Of a DNA stretch of 64,000 nucleotides, positions 55,948 through 63,775 are shown piece by piece. Position numbers and translations under genes: made by a program. Below the pieces are notes generated by a model. The model saw only the letters and a program-made list of their open reading frames with translations, did not search any database and had not been told where the DNA came from. The DNA is from CAVQJU01 sp963755195 (GTDB lineage: Bacteria > Acidobacteriota > Vicinamibacteria > Vicinamibacterales > CAVVIG01): NCBI GenBank assembly GCA_963755195.1, contig CAVWIZ010000004.1:372001-436000 (forward strand), written 5' to 3'. Within the stretch, counting starts at the first letter, position 1. The number at the start of each line of letters is the position of its first letter.

Positions 55948-56778
55948 CTACTTCCGCCCTCTGCCCGGAAAGTGTTCGTCGTCTTTTTCGTTTTCGAGGC
56001 AGTAGTGCTCGAACAAATCGGTGTCCGGGAGGAGCTCTTCGACGACGCTGAAGGTGATCGGCCTGGTGAAGGTCTGCGGATCGGTGACGGTGATCGTGAG
56101 ATCCAGATGGCCGTAATCGCGGCGGCGGAAGCGTTCCTCGACGCGCATCTCCGTGCTGTGGCCGGTGCCGCGCGCGTCCAGCCAGCCGCGATCGTTGAAG
56201 CCGGATGTCTCAATCACGAGCGTGTCGCCTTCCCATCGGCCAACCGAATATCCCTGCCACGACGGTGACGGATCGACGGGGAGCTTCCGTCCATCGGTAA
56301 AGATCTGGCGGAAAGTCGTCTCGACTTCGTACAGCATCACGATGACGCCGGTCGAGTGAATGATTTTGAACGGTTCGGGCAGCAGGTCGCCGTGCGGAAC
56401 GCCGTCCGGGAGACAGTTCAGGGTGGGGTTGAAGGCCCCCACCTCGCTGTGCCGGCGAAGCCGCTCCGCGCCTGCGGGCGTGAGCGGCCGCTCATCGGGT
56501 TTGAAATCGGACAGGATGTCTCTGAAGTATCTTGAATTGGGCGACTCGCCCAATCCGAACAGCCCGCCCGGAGCCCGCGGCTCGGCCTGCACTTGCCAGA
56601 CACCAGAAAGGTCGGGCTTGCCGTTCAACCTCGGGACCGGTCCCGTCATGTTGATCTTGCCGTCGGGCGTTCGCGGAGCCCCGGCGACGGGGTGGTTCAA
56701 CCATTGGGCGTGTACGGAGAGGCCAGCGGCAAGACACGCGATGACGGTCCAGACGCCACAGCGAAAGTGCCTGCGCAT
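55948..56778 (-). CDS. secreted 'PDLSG-W / GYSVGxWEGDTLVVET' family protein, copy 4
   Basis: Intact 276-residue exported member: signal peptide (VWTVIACLAAGLSVHAQWLN), 'PVPRLNGKPDLSGVWQVQAE', NCLPDGVPHGDLL, 'MLYEVETTFRQIFTDGRKLP', 'GYSVGRWEGDTLVIETSGFN', 'MRVEERFRRRDYGHLDLTIT' and a C-terminal HYCLENEKDDEHFPGRGRK. The ATG at 56778 (MRRHFRC) is used; a longer upstream frame has no signal peptide. It is divergent from the nucleoside hydrolase across 42 bp and precedes the P450 gene. Confidence 0.85.
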   Translation of the reverse strand: MRRHFRCGVWTVIACLAAGLSVHAQWLNHPVAGAPRTPDGKINMTGPVPRLNGKPDLSGVWQVQAEPRAPGGLFGLGESPNSRYFRDILSDFKPDERPLTPAGAERLRRHSEVGAFNPTLNCLPDGVPHGDLLPEPFKIIHSTGVIVMLYEVETTFRQIFTDGRKLPVDPSPSWQGYSVGRWEGDTLVIETSGFNDRGWLDARGTGHSTEMRVEERFRRRDYGHLDLTITVTDPQTFTRPITFSVVEELLPDTDLFEHYCLENEKDDEHFPGRGRK

Positions 56779-56820
56779 GGTCCCATTAAACCACAAGGGG
56801 AGCAGCGTATACTCCCGCGG

Positions 56821-57796
56821 ATGTTTCGTGGTGCCCTTGTAGCGCTTGTGCTCGCGACGATGGCCGCCTGCGCGCCCGCCGCGGCCGTTCGCGAGGTCAT
56901 CGTCGATCACGACGGCGGCGTGGATGATCTCATCGCCATCGCGTTGTTGATGAAATCTCCCGCTGTCCGCGTTCGAGCGATCACGATCTGCCCCGCCGAC
57001 TCGTATCTGGAACCCGCGACCCGGGCGACCGAACTCTTCGTGGATCGACTGGGCGGCGAGCGCGTCACGATCGCCCAGGGGCATGACGAAGGTGCGAATC
57101 GTTTCCCTGATGGATGGCGCAAGGATGCGGGCCGAGGTACTCACGATACCGGCCCTCGCGGGAATTCAGAGAACGGCGAAGAATCCGATTGTGGCCGACG
57201 CCGCGCATCATCTGGTGACGCTGCTGTCGGGACCGGAGACCTATGCGATCCTCGAAACCGGGCCGCTCACCAACATCGCGGATGCGCTGAGGCTCAATCC
57301 CTCGATCAAGAGCCACATCAGTCGGATCTACGTAATGGGCGGGGCCGTACGGGTCCGCGGCAACGTCGAGCAGGCGGGACACGACGGATCGGCCGAATGG
57401 AACGTCTTCAATCAGCCGCAAGCCGCCGCAGACGTCATCCAGTCGGGAATTCCCATCACGTTGATCCCGCTCGACGCCACCAACAAGGTCCCGCTGACCC
57501 GAAGATTTGTCGATCGGCTGGCCACGCAGTCGTCCGTGGCGTCGCAGCTCGCCTCGCAGTCGTGGCGGCTCGCGGCGCAAAGCGGCGACCAGTATTACTT
57601 CTGGGACACCCTCACGGCGGCCGCGATGCTCGATCGTCGTGTGGTCACGATCGAGAACGTGAAGCTCCGCGTGATCACCGATGGCGCGTCGCAAGGCCGC
57701 ACGCTCGAGGATCCCAACGGCGCGCTCGTCGAAGTCGCCGTGAATGCCAGTCAGGACAAGGTCGAGAAGATATTCCTCGATGTGCTGAGCCGATAG
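56821..57796 (+). CDS. exported nucleoside hydrolase (IU-type, one frameshift)
   Basis: About 325 residues. A lipoprotein-like signal (GALVALVLATMAACAPAAAV, possible lipobox AAC) precedes the ribohydrolase motif VDHDGGVDDLIAIALLM, the calcium-binding DxDxxxDD of nucleoside N-ribohydrolases. Later blocks are 'LLSGPETYAILETGPLTNIA', 'SRIYVMGGAVRVRGNVEQAG', AEWNVFNQPQAAA and 'QYYFWDTLTAAAMLDRRVVT'. It cleaves nucleosides to base plus ribose, here outside the cytoplasm. One surplus base near 57120 is corrected to join 'RFPDGWRKDA' and 'RAEVLTIPALAGIQ'. TAG at 57794-57796. Confidence 0.88.
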
Positions 57797-57816
57797 AGGA
57801 CGTGGAGGAGTTGTTG

Positions 57817-58617
57817 ATGCTCTTGAAATGCGGCGCCGCCTTCCTGGTGTTCATCGTCGCGGCAGCGAGTCCAGCGCCGTCGGGCGCCCAGTCGTCACCG
57901 CCCAAGCTGGAGGGCATGTGGAGCAATCCGCCAAACACGGCGGTCGGTGCGTTGTGTGCCTTCTTCTGTACTGACGCGGGCATCGACCGTCTGAATGCGC
58001 TGATGGACGACTCGGCCAACGACGCGCGCCCGTTCGGGCAACTGATGGCAGAGGCCTCGAGTTACCAACGCGACAACTACATTCGCCCCCGATTGACGGC
58101 GGCTGCGCTCAAGACATATCCCCTCGATCCGGCGGACGACCCGGGGTTGCTCAGGTGTGAGCCGTGGGGCCTGGCGCGGCAGATGGTGGCGCCGCACCAG
58201 CTCGAGATCCGGCGCCGCGGCAACGACCGCATCGAGCTTCACTACGGAGAGTGGGACGCGCGGCGGGCAGTGTACATGGACGGACGCCCGCGTCCCGCCA
58301 ATCAGGCCCCGAGCCGGCTGGGATATTCCGTGGGACGCTGGGAGGGCGAGACGCTCATCGTCGAGACTTCGAGTGTGGCCGCGGATCAGACATCCTGGCG
58401 GTCCGAGCACAGCAATCAACTGCATGTCGTCGAGCGCTTCGCGCGCTCGGCCAAGGGAGACACGTTGCTCCTCACCGCCACCATCGAGGATCCCTGGAGT
58501 TTGCGCGAGCCGCTCGTGATCAAGAAGATCTGGGCCTGGGCGCCGAAATCACAGATAGCGCCGTATGTGGACTGCGAGCCTGTGACCGCTGTGAAGAGGG
58601 GAGTCGGTCAGCCATGA
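57817..58617 (+). CDS. secreted 'GYSVGxWEGDTLVVET' family protein, copy 5 (divergent)
   Basis: Intact 266-residue divergent member: signal peptide (GAAFLVFIVAAASPAPSGAQ), LEGMWSNPPN in place of the PDLSG-W block, 'LRCEPWGLARQMVAPHQLEI', 'RRAVYMDGRPRPANQAPSRL', 'GYSVGRWEGETLIVETSSVA' and 'HVVERFARSAKGDTLLLTAT'. It follows the nucleoside hydrolase by 20 bp and overlaps the DUF6152 gene by 4 nt (ATGA), a pairing widespread in Proteobacteria and Acidobacteria. The context suggests an exported complex with DUF6152. Confidence 0.85.
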   Translation: MLLKCGAAFLVFIVAAASPAPSGAQSSPPKLEGMWSNPPNTAVGALCAFFCTDAGIDRLNALMDDSANDARPFGQLMAEASSYQRDNYIRPRLTAAALKTYPLDPADDPGLLRCEPWGLARQMVAPHQLEIRRRGNDRIELHYGEWDARRAVYMDGRPRPANQAPSRLGYSVGRWEGETLIVETSSVAADQTSWRSEHSNQLHVVERFARSAKGDTLLLTATIEDPWSLREPLVIKKIWAWAPKSQIAPYVDCEPVTAVKRGVGQP

Positions 58618-59060
58618 GACGCGCTCGGCGTTGGCCGTCGGTGATGGCGGCGCTCGCGCTGTCGGTGACAAGCGCCAGCGCGCACCACTCGTTTTCGGCG
58701 GTGTACGACGACACCAAAACGATCTCGGTGACAGGCGTCGTCACGCAGTTCCGATTCGTCAACCCGCACGCCATGCTGTACATGGACGTGACCGACGATA
58801 CCGGCAAGGTCGTGAAGTGGGCGGTCGAGTTCGCTGGACGGTTGAATCTGTCTGAAGTGGGTTGGACGGCCGACTCCATCAAGAGCGGCGAGCGGGTGAC
58901 GGTGACGGGCAATCCCGCCCACACGACGCCGGCACGGATGGCGTTTCGCAAACTCGTCCGGTCCGACGGCACGGTGCTTCAGCCGGCAGGCCCCCAGCGT
59001 CTCGACGCGATCGAAGAGGAGCGACGGGAGCGCGCGCGCCAGCGGAGCCAATCGAAGTAG
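58614..59060 (+). CDS. DUF6152 family exported protein
   Basis: A 148-residue exported protein. Signal peptide (WPSVMAALALSVTSASA) cleaved before AHHSFSAVYD, the hallmark start of mature DUF6152 proteins; then 'VTGVVTQFRFVNPHAMLYMD', 'VKWAVEFAGRLNLSEVGWTA', 'GERVTVTGNPAHTTPARMAF'. A histidine-containing N-terminus could bind metal. Start at 58614 overlaps copy 5 by 4 nt, so the two are translated together. Function unknown. Confidence 0.9.
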   Translation: MRRARRWPSVMAALALSVTSASAHHSFSAVYDDTKTISVTGVVTQFRFVNPHAMLYMDVTDDTGKVVKWAVEFAGRLNLSEVGWTADSIKSGERVTVTGNPAHTTPARMAFRKLVRSDGTVLQPAGPQRLDAIEEERRERARQRSQSK

Positions 59061-59241
59061 TCCTCTCCGCCCCGCGTAATCATCGAACCCTGCGGCTCTC
59101 ATTCCCGGCACGCGTCTCGCCATTCCCAGAAACTTTCGAGTGCGACCTTTCCACCTTGAACTCTCTTGAGTGTCTCGTTGGGAACCCGGCGCAGCAACGT
59201 TATACCTCATGCGGATGTTTCCCGCGGCGGAGGACAACACC

Positions 59242-60108
59242 ATGAAACGCCTGTTGCTCGCGATCGGCATCGCCCTTGTCGGAGTTGGCAGTGCCTGCAG
59301 TCGCTCGGCGTCGCCCACCTTCGTGGCGCCATCGGGATCAATATCGGGGCCAACGGGACCAGCGCAGCCATCGGCGCCGCTGACGCTGAACGGCTATGTG
59401 AACGACACCGCGTTCAGGCCGATATCGGGAGCGCGATTGGAGGTCGTGACCGGTCCTGACGCCGGCAAGGAACTGACCTCCGACGACAAGGGGTTCTTCT
59501 CCTACACCGGAACGTTCCCCTCCGTGTCCATCCGCGCGACGAAAGAGGGGTACATCGCCATGACGTCGTCAGTGTTTCCGAACACGACTCTGGGCGTGGC
59601 ATGGGTCTCCTTCCTGCTGGCGCCGCTAGCGCCGTCGGTCGATGCGGCAGGTAATTACACCCTGAGCATTACCGTCGACAGCGCCTGCGTGGGGTTCCCA
59701 GACGAGGTGCGGACCCGTTCCTATGCGGCGCAGCTGACGAAACACACGGCCACGATACTTCCAGCGAACACACGGTTTGACGGCACGGTGAGCGGCGCAC
59801 AGTTTGCGCCGTACGCGAACATCTTCTTTGTTGGCGTCGCCGGTGATTACCTCGCCATCAGCACCGAAGGGGAGGGGCCATCAATCGTGGAGCAGGTCGG
59901 ACCCAAGAGCTACATTGCGTATACGGGAACAGCCGGATCGCCGGTCGCCGCGGGTGCGACGATGATTGCGGCGCCGTTTACGGGCCTGATTGAGTACTGC
60001 GAGTTGAAGTCGCCCATCGGCCAATACCGCGACTGCAGCGATGCGCTGGCGGTGGTGAAGGCACAGTGCACGTCGCCACACAGCCGGTTGAGTCTGACGC
60101 CACGATGA
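59242..60108 (+). CDS. lipoprotein with carboxypeptidase-regulatory-like domain
   Basis: A 288-residue protein with a lipoprotein signal (LLLAIGIALVGVGSACSRSA; lipobox SAC), from ATG 59242 with GGAGGA upstream. A Pro/Ser/Thr-rich linker (VAPSGSISGPTGPAQPSAP) leads to a beta-sandwich like carboxypeptidase regulatory domains ('DTAFRPISGARLEVVTGPDA', 'GKELTSDDKGFFSYTGTFPS', 'VSIRATKEGYIAMTSSVFPN'). The C-terminal half has four Cys (DSACVGF, IEYCELK, YRDCSDA, AQCTSP), likely disulfide-paired. Function unknown; the fold suggests binding. It is the last gene before the gasdermin locus. Confidence 0.75.
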   Translation: MKRLLLAIGIALVGVGSACSRSASPTFVAPSGSISGPTGPAQPSAPLTLNGYVNDTAFRPISGARLEVVTGPDAGKELTSDDKGFFSYTGTFPSVSIRATKEGYIAMTSSVFPNTTLGVAWVSFLLAPLAPSVDAAGNYTLSITVDSACVGFPDEVRTRSYAAQLTKHTATILPANTRFDGTVSGAQFAPYANIFFVGVAGDYLAISTEGEGPSIVEQVGPKSYIAYTGTAGSPVAAGATMIAAPFTGLIEYCELKSPIGQYRDCSDALAVVKAQCTSPHSRLSLTPR

Positions 60109-60155
60109 AAGGTCAAAAGGGCAACGCTCCAAGTCCAGGGAGGAAGTAGGCAGGC

Positions 60156-60173
60156 TGGCCAAGTTTTTGGCCA
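60156..60173. terminator. hairpin between the lipoprotein and gasdermin genes
   Basis: Palindrome TGGCCAA-GTTT-TTGGCCA followed 19 bp later by an AT-rich stretch (TTGATTTTACAAATTC) that is unusual for this genome. It probably ends the upstream transcript; the AT-rich stretch may be part of the gasdermin promoter (TAGAAT at 60219). Confidence 0.45.
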
Positions 60174-60317
60174 CAGAGGCCAACTTCTTGATTTTACAAA
60201 TTCGCCAATCAACGAAGGATAGAATGCGCGCCTCTCGGGAGTGAGCCCCAACTGGCCGGATATGCGCGTATCGAGTGGCAACACTGATTTCGGCCGTGAG
60301 CAAGGAGCGTCGCGTCC

Positions 60318-61130
60318 ATGTCAAGACCGGATCAATCGATTACGTTTCTGAGAAGCTTCGGCTACAGTGTCTTTCGCGTTCCCAGACCAAGCGCGCAGCC
60401 GCTCGAGCTGCTGCACCGAGACGGCAAGGACTTGACGCGCCTGGGCAGCGTGCTCGATCTGATCACGGCCGGCCCCGTGCCGTTACCAACCGTTCATCGC
60501 GACGATCGGCCTGGCGTCGATATCGAAGGCACAGAAACCAGCAAGATCAATGTCTCCATCGGGCTCAACATCCTGGCCTCGTTCATCGGAGCGTTGGGCG
60601 GAGGCAATCTCGGGCTGCAGGCGGGTTTCAACCGTGCCACCACGATGACGTTCAAGTACACCGCGGTCACCGAGGACAGCATCGACGTACTTGCCCTCGA
60701 ACGATTCATCAAAGTCGGACGCGTCAGCGACCAGGTGCCGTCAGGCACGGTGGACAAACTCATCGACGATGAGGTCTACGCCATCACGTCGGTGCTGAAA
60801 ACCAAGAAGCTTGTCGTCGTGGCTCGGGCCGACAAGGGCCAGACGATTCAGCTCGACGTGCCTGTGCTGCAGCAGGCGGTTGGAGGGAACCTCAAGGTCG
60901 GCATCGAAAACGGGATCACCTCGGCGGTCGGGTTCGAGGGAGCCGTGCCGATCCCCTTCGCATTCCAGGCCGTTCAGCTCGTCTTCGATGACTCAGGCGA
61001 GTTTCTGACGACGGAACAGTTGCCTGCCGGAGACGCAGCGGCGCGAGCGTTGAGGTCTGAGACCAACACGCACGGTGGCAATCGAGTGTTCTTGAAGGGG
61101 GCCGGCGCCTTCATGCGAATGGCCGAATAG
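60318..61130 (+). CDS. bacterial gasdermin (bGSDM) candidate
   Basis: A 270-residue protein matching my recollection of bacterial gasdermins in length and order. Visible: N-terminal strand 'FLRSFGYSVFRVPRPSAQPL', RLGSVLDLI near residue 45, the glycine-rich 'GLNILASFIGALGGGNLGLQ' (82-101), 'DKLIDDEVYAITSVLKTKKL' (146-165), 'LDVPVLQQAVGGNLKV' and PFAFQAVQLVFDDSGEF (213-229). The last 30-40 residues would be the autoinhibitory tail removed by a protease; Arg246 and Arg256 are candidate sites for an Arg-specific caspase (inference). Upon cleavage the N-terminal part would form membrane pores and kill the cell. AAGGAG lies 11-16 nt upstream of ATG. No Cys anywhere, so the N-terminal Cys lipidated in known bGSDMs is missing. 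Confidence 0.85.
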   Translation: MSRPDQSITFLRSFGYSVFRVPRPSAQPLELLHRDGKDLTRLGSVLDLITAGPVPLPTVHRDDRPGVDIEGTETSKINVSIGLNILASFIGALGGGNLGLQAGFNRATTMTFKYTAVTEDSIDVLALERFIKVGRVSDQVPSGTVDKLIDDEVYAITSVLKTKKLVVVARADKGQTIQLDVPVLQQAVGGNLKVGIENGITSAVGFEGAVPIPFAFQAVQLVFDDSGEFLTTEQLPAGDAAARALRSETNTHGGNRVFLKGAGAFMRMAE

Positions 61131-61154
61131 TCAACGTAACGACGGAGCAAGGGA

Positions 61155-63180
61155 ATGCAGACCACCAGCCGCGACATCTCGCCAGCGGAGCGCGAGAAAC
61201 TTCGAAGCCATGTCGTGAACCTCAGACAGGGGCGGTTTTCGACCGACGGCGACTTCATCACGACCAGACAGGATGTCGAGCGCCTCTTTGCCGTCGACCT
61301 TCCCTCCGCGTTGGCGGAGGCGAAGAGCGCGAACAGGCCATTTCGGCTCCTCTTCTACGCTCACGGAGGTCTCGTCAGCGAGGCTTCCGGCATCGCGGGC
61401 GCGCTGGCGCAGGTCGATTTCTGGACCGCCAATCAGATCTATCCAATCTTTTTCATCTGGGAAACCGGCATCTTGGAGGTCCTGGCCGATCTGCTTCGCA
61501 AACTCGTGATGGGACAGCGCGGTCTTGGCGACTGGCTGAAGGACACGACCGCCAAGGTCCTCGAGGATCTCGTCCGTCCCGGCGGCCTGAGGGTGTGGGG
61601 CAACATGAAACTCTCGGCCCAGGCGGCCTCGGCGCCTGATGGAGGCGCGCGGGTCGTGGCCGATCTCGCCGGTCGATTCTTCAAGGCACATGCGTCCGAC
61701 GTCGAAATCCACGCCTGCGGTCACAGCGCCGGCGCGATCTTCCACTCCTTCTTCGTCCCCGAGCTGGTCAAGGCCGGCGCCCCCGTCGCCTCTCTGTATT
61801 TGCTCGCGCCGGCGGTGAATGTGCCGACATTCAAGTCGACGCTGGCGCCTCTCTCGGGCAAGGGCGTCGGCCCCTTGACGATGCTCACGATGCACCGGGA
61901 ATTCGAGCGCGCCGACACTGCAGGGCCCTATCCGAAATCGCTCCTGTATTTCGTGCACGGTTCGTTCGAGGATCCTGACGAGACGCCGATCCTTGGGCTG
62001 GAGGAAAACGTCACAGCCGATCCAGACATGATGAAGCTCTTCACGTCAGCGCCCAATGAGATTGTGTTCTCGGTGACGAGCCCGAACGCCAGCAAGCACG
62101 CGTCAACCCGGGCGATCCACCATGGCGACTTCGACAACGATGGGCCATCGATGAATACGGTGTGCCGCCGTATTCTTGGCGCGAGCGATGCGACGCCGAT
62201 TTCTGATTTTCCGGAATCCAGCGGCCGTGCATTCGATCCGCTCGAACAGCTGAATCAAGAGCTCACGGCGGCGAGACTGACGTCGAGCGGCCTGCTGGGC
62301 CGCACGTCCACTGCGGCCGAAGGAACGGGCTTCGGTCGTACGAACGTTGAAGGCGGCGGCCCCGCCCCCTCTGGGGCGCCGGCGTCGACCAGTGCTCCGG
62401 TCTCGAACGGGAAGCGGATCGCTCTCTGTATGGGCATCGATGCCTATCCCGCGCCCAACACACTGCAAGGCTGCGTCAACGACTCGCATGACTGGGAAGA
62501 CCTGTTTCGCACGATGAACTTTCAGGTCAGCGCCCTCAGAAACGAAGCCGCCACCCGAGAGGCCATCACCGCAGCGTTGTCGCAGAGCGTCAGTCAGCTC
62601 AAAGCCGGCGATGTCTTTGTGTTCCAGGTCCTCGGGTCACGGCACGCAATTCCCCGACGAATCGGGCGACGAGCCGGATGGCAAGGACGAAGCGCTCTGT
62701 CCGGTCGACATGATGACCGCCGGGTTCATTCGCGACGACGAAGTGCGGACGATTCTCAACCAGGTGCCCCCTGGCGCTCTCGCGGTCGGCTTCATCGATT
62801 GCTGTCACTCCGGTTCGATCGCGCGCATGGTTGCGCTTGGCGGCGACCGGAGAGAGCGGAGCCGCATCAGGGCGATTGAGCCAACCCCAGAGATGATTGC
62901 GGTGCATCGTCGCACGCGAACAGCGGGGCGCGCGATTCCTCCAAGCTCACGTCGGGATGTGACGTTCGCCGCGTGCCGGGACGACCAGGTGGCGTTCGAG
63001 AGTGCGGGCCACGGCGACTACACGGTCCGTGCCGTTCCGCTCATTCGCGGGCAGCGGAATGGCCTGACGAACCTCGCGATTCAGAAGCTGATTCAAGGGG
63101 CGTTCGGTGCTGGCGCGCGCCAGAATCCGATGCTCGACTGCGACCCGGCCGCTGAAACGAGATTGTTTCTGCAGCCGTGA
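61155..63180 (+). CDS. alpha/beta-hydrolase fused to caspase-like (C14) protease (one frameshift)
   Basis: About 674 residues, starting 24 bp after the gasdermin stop. Residues 1-340: alpha/beta hydrolase with oxyanion loop 'RLLFYAHGGLVSE' (His70-Gly72), nucleophile ACGHSAGAIFHSF (Ser191) and a C-terminal His-region 'RAIHHGDFDNDGPSMNTVCR' (His322/323). A Ser/Gly/Ala-rich linker follows (residues about 380-418). Residues about 420-674: caspase-like C14 domain with 'KRIALCMGIDAYPAPNTLQG' start, catalytic His in SGHGTQ (near 495) and Cys in FIDCCHSGS (Cys550). One surplus base near 62635 (CAGGTCCTCGGGTCAC) sits just before the His motif; removal gives VFVFQVSGHGTQ. The caspase should cleave the gasdermin; the hydrolase domain may sense or regulate (inference). 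Confidence 0.88.
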
Positions 63181-63217
63181 GCGTGCAGTGGCACGGCGGG
63201 GGTCGGTACGCAGCGGC

Positions 63218-63702
63218 CTAGCGTTTCGTCTGTTTCAGCGCGCGCTGCATCAGCAATTGCGGCTCGACGTGGACGACATCCGCGAGCTTGCCGAGATCGC
63301 TCATGCGTGGCAGTGCCGCCGCGACGCCGCCTTGCGAAGGATGAAGCCAGGCAGCGTTTGGCGCGTAGGAGACGGTCCGTTCGATATGGAATCCGGCAGC
63401 TTCAAACGTCGCTCGTCTGTCTTCGGCTCGAACACCGTCAGAAAGGCGCACGAATACCCGGCCCGTCGGGACCGCGAGCGGACCGTCCGGTCCTGCGGAA
63501 TAGACGGGGCCGACGTCATCGCCACGATCGCGAGGCGGCTCACCTTTGTGGATCGTGAAGATCGCCTCGCCATCGGAGATCGAGCCGATCGCATCGGCCG
63601 TCGCCGTCGCGATCGTCTGCGGCGCACGGCGTACAAATCGGGTCGCCGCTCGTAGGTGGCATCGCCGGTGCCACTACGAACGTGCGTCGGATAGTCCGCC
63701 AT
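63218..63702 (-). CDS. stand-alone subtilase-propeptide-like protein (one frameshift)
   Basis: About 160 residues on the minus strand, converging on the caspase gene (37-bp gap) and divergent from the S8-like gene (73 bp). The ATG at 63702 reads MADYPTHVRSGTGDATYERR, then PDLYAVRRAPQTIATATADA, 'ISDGEAIFTIHKGEPPRDRG', 'LAVPTGRVFVRLSDGVRAED', 'FEAAGFHIERTVSYAPNAAW' and 'DLGKLADVVHVEPQLLMQRA'. The last 80 residues follow the subtilase-propeptide/inhibitor I9 pattern (V-V-L, AGF, N-AWV, VE-VEP). One frame change near 63635 is needed. Its N-terminus also resembles that of the divergent S8-like gene (ERxxDLxxVR versus TNEDLVVIRT). It may fold, inhibit or regulate a protease of the island. Confidence 0.6.
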
Positions 63703-63775
63703 CGATGTCGGCATCCACGCCCATATCGGCCACGGCGATTTCGCACAAAACAGGCATGGAGTGAGGTCTTCACCA

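Noticed and set aside
56593..58617. 674-codon plus-strand frame covering two genes
   Set aside because: It joins the nucleoside hydrolase start, a non-coding middle and copy 5 through one frame; the two real genes have their own starts and motifs.
62610..62660. Programmed ribosomal frameshift in the caspase gene
   Set aside because: No slippery heptamer or downstream structure is evident, and similar one-base changes occur throughout the window in unrelated genes.
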